A stretch of DNA of 64,000 nt from Micrasema longulum (Eukaryota; Arthropoda; Insecta; Trichoptera; Brachycentridae), in NCBI GenBank assembly GCA_022494885.1, contig JAGVSM010004256.1, forward strand, positions 248,001 to 312,000, written 5' to 3'. Positions 63,375 through 64,000 of this stretch are shown here, in pieces (position 1 is the first letter of the stretch; each line of letters begins with the position of its first letter). The notes beneath the pieces are model-generated. The model did no database searches, had not been told where the DNA came from, and saw nothing but the letters and a program-made list of their open reading frames with translations. The translations under genes were made by a program, and so were the position numbers.

Positions 63375-64000
63375 TATAAAGCATCAACGGAAATACCATA
63401 TTATTAATTGTAAATGTAAATAAAAAGTAAATAAGATACTTCTTTTAGAGGACGATATTATTATGTCTGATGTCTGTTTTCTTCTATAATATAATTTTTT
63501 AGTTGTGAATTATTGTATAGTGGCGAAATTATGTAGCTGAAATATAAAGGTAGCATTCTGATAACGGGGGTAATAAGATGAAATAACGGGGATACTGAAT
63601 AAGGCAACTAGATAACAAACAGACAAGCGGAAGTTTCACCAATAAATAAGGAATGCTTCGCTGAAAGCTCGGGGGCTGGGAACTTAAAGCTCCTTACACT
63701 TTCCGTTGTTAAGTTGGTAGACAAAGACAGTAAAAAAAACACTTAGGCAAACAAACAAACATGTGCGAAACATACTTATCTTTGCTTACCGCCAGAAGGT
63801 TTCAGATAAATATATTTGTGATCAATATTTACCCACCTACATATTTATATATGAACGTATTTGTAATATGGATTCTTTCAAACGTTAAGTAAACATCTAA
63901 TTAATTTTCAAAACACTGCGCACTAGTAATTTTTTACGAATCAACTTATTTATATCTCTATTTTTTGTATAGAGCTGGAATAAAAAAAGTAGAAAGCTTT
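63375..64000. other. AT-rich stretch, no gene recognised
   Basis: No coding or RNA gene signal up to the window end. Confidence 0.45.

Noticed and set aside
1..64000. CRISPR array, bacterial operon, or phage
   Set aside because: No regular spacer pattern, no operon-like gene density. Composition and tRNA-derived SINEs indicate a eukaryotic nuclear genome.

Overview
The window looks like AT-rich, gene-poor nuclear DNA of an arthropod, most likely an insect. I found no intact protein-coding gene. The only RNA gene I can defend is a minus-strand tRNA-Trp (CCA) at 45052-45123. As far as I recall, its acceptor arm is the insect form. It has a pol III T-run just downstream. The longest ORF is 140 codons and shows no recognisable domain. 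One minus-strand open stretch near 17.3 kb has splice-like borders and could be a single host exon.

Most of what can be read is transposable-element debris, much of it nested. (1) Non-LTR retrotransposon 3' ends: an RTE-like family (0.37-1.08, 13.45-13.66, 38.88-39.05 kb) and a CR1/Jockey-like group (20.6, 28.1, 33.6, 34.6, 47 minus, 51.1, 53.4, 58.7-59.9 kb). Several of these carry a 3' UTR hairpin and an AAAT-type tail. (2) Penelope-like remnants, one with a GIY-YIG endonuclease C-terminus (57.4-58.0 kb), with inverted terminal segments and hammerhead-ribozyme-like cores. (3) At least four tRNA-derived SINE families, here called A to D. Some copies have clear target-site duplications. (4) Foldback or TIR elements (MITEs). 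The most striking is a GC-rich, almost perfectly palindromic family of 233-243 bp in three copies. Its TAA target duplication is confirmed by an unoccupied copy of the host repeat elsewhere in the window. (5) hAT-like ends at 8.8 and 30.8-31.8 kb. (6) Several unclassified repeats occurring as inverted or direct pairs, here called E, U, V, W, X, Y and Z.

Layout. 0-5 kb: RTE-like remnant, Penelope arms, G-rich stretch, SINEs A and C, repeat E. 5-17 kb: repeat V twice in inverted orientation (one copy holding palindrome P1), several MITEs, a hAT-like MITE, SINE copies. 17-25 kb: candidate exon, SINEs, a LINE tail, repeat Y with a nested SINE. 25-36 kb: SINE D, repeat U, LINE 3' ends, a hAT-like 1-kb element, a GC-rich island. 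36-45 kb: very AT-rich, with nested X/SINE/Penelope, palindrome P2 and the tRNA. 45-57 kb: low-complexity DNA, a minus-strand LINE tail, U, M8, M5, X, E and a 139-bp tandem dimer. 57-64 kb: the Penelope endonuclease remnant, palindrome P3, and a LINE ORF split by an E element with a 12-bp duplication.

No functional cooperation between genes can be described. The window reads as intergenic or long-intron DNA shaped by repeated insertion. The best leads for something undescribed are the P palindrome family, the E family (a fragment with a conserved reading frame that moves as a unit), the hammerhead-like termini and the recurrent LINE 3' hairpins.
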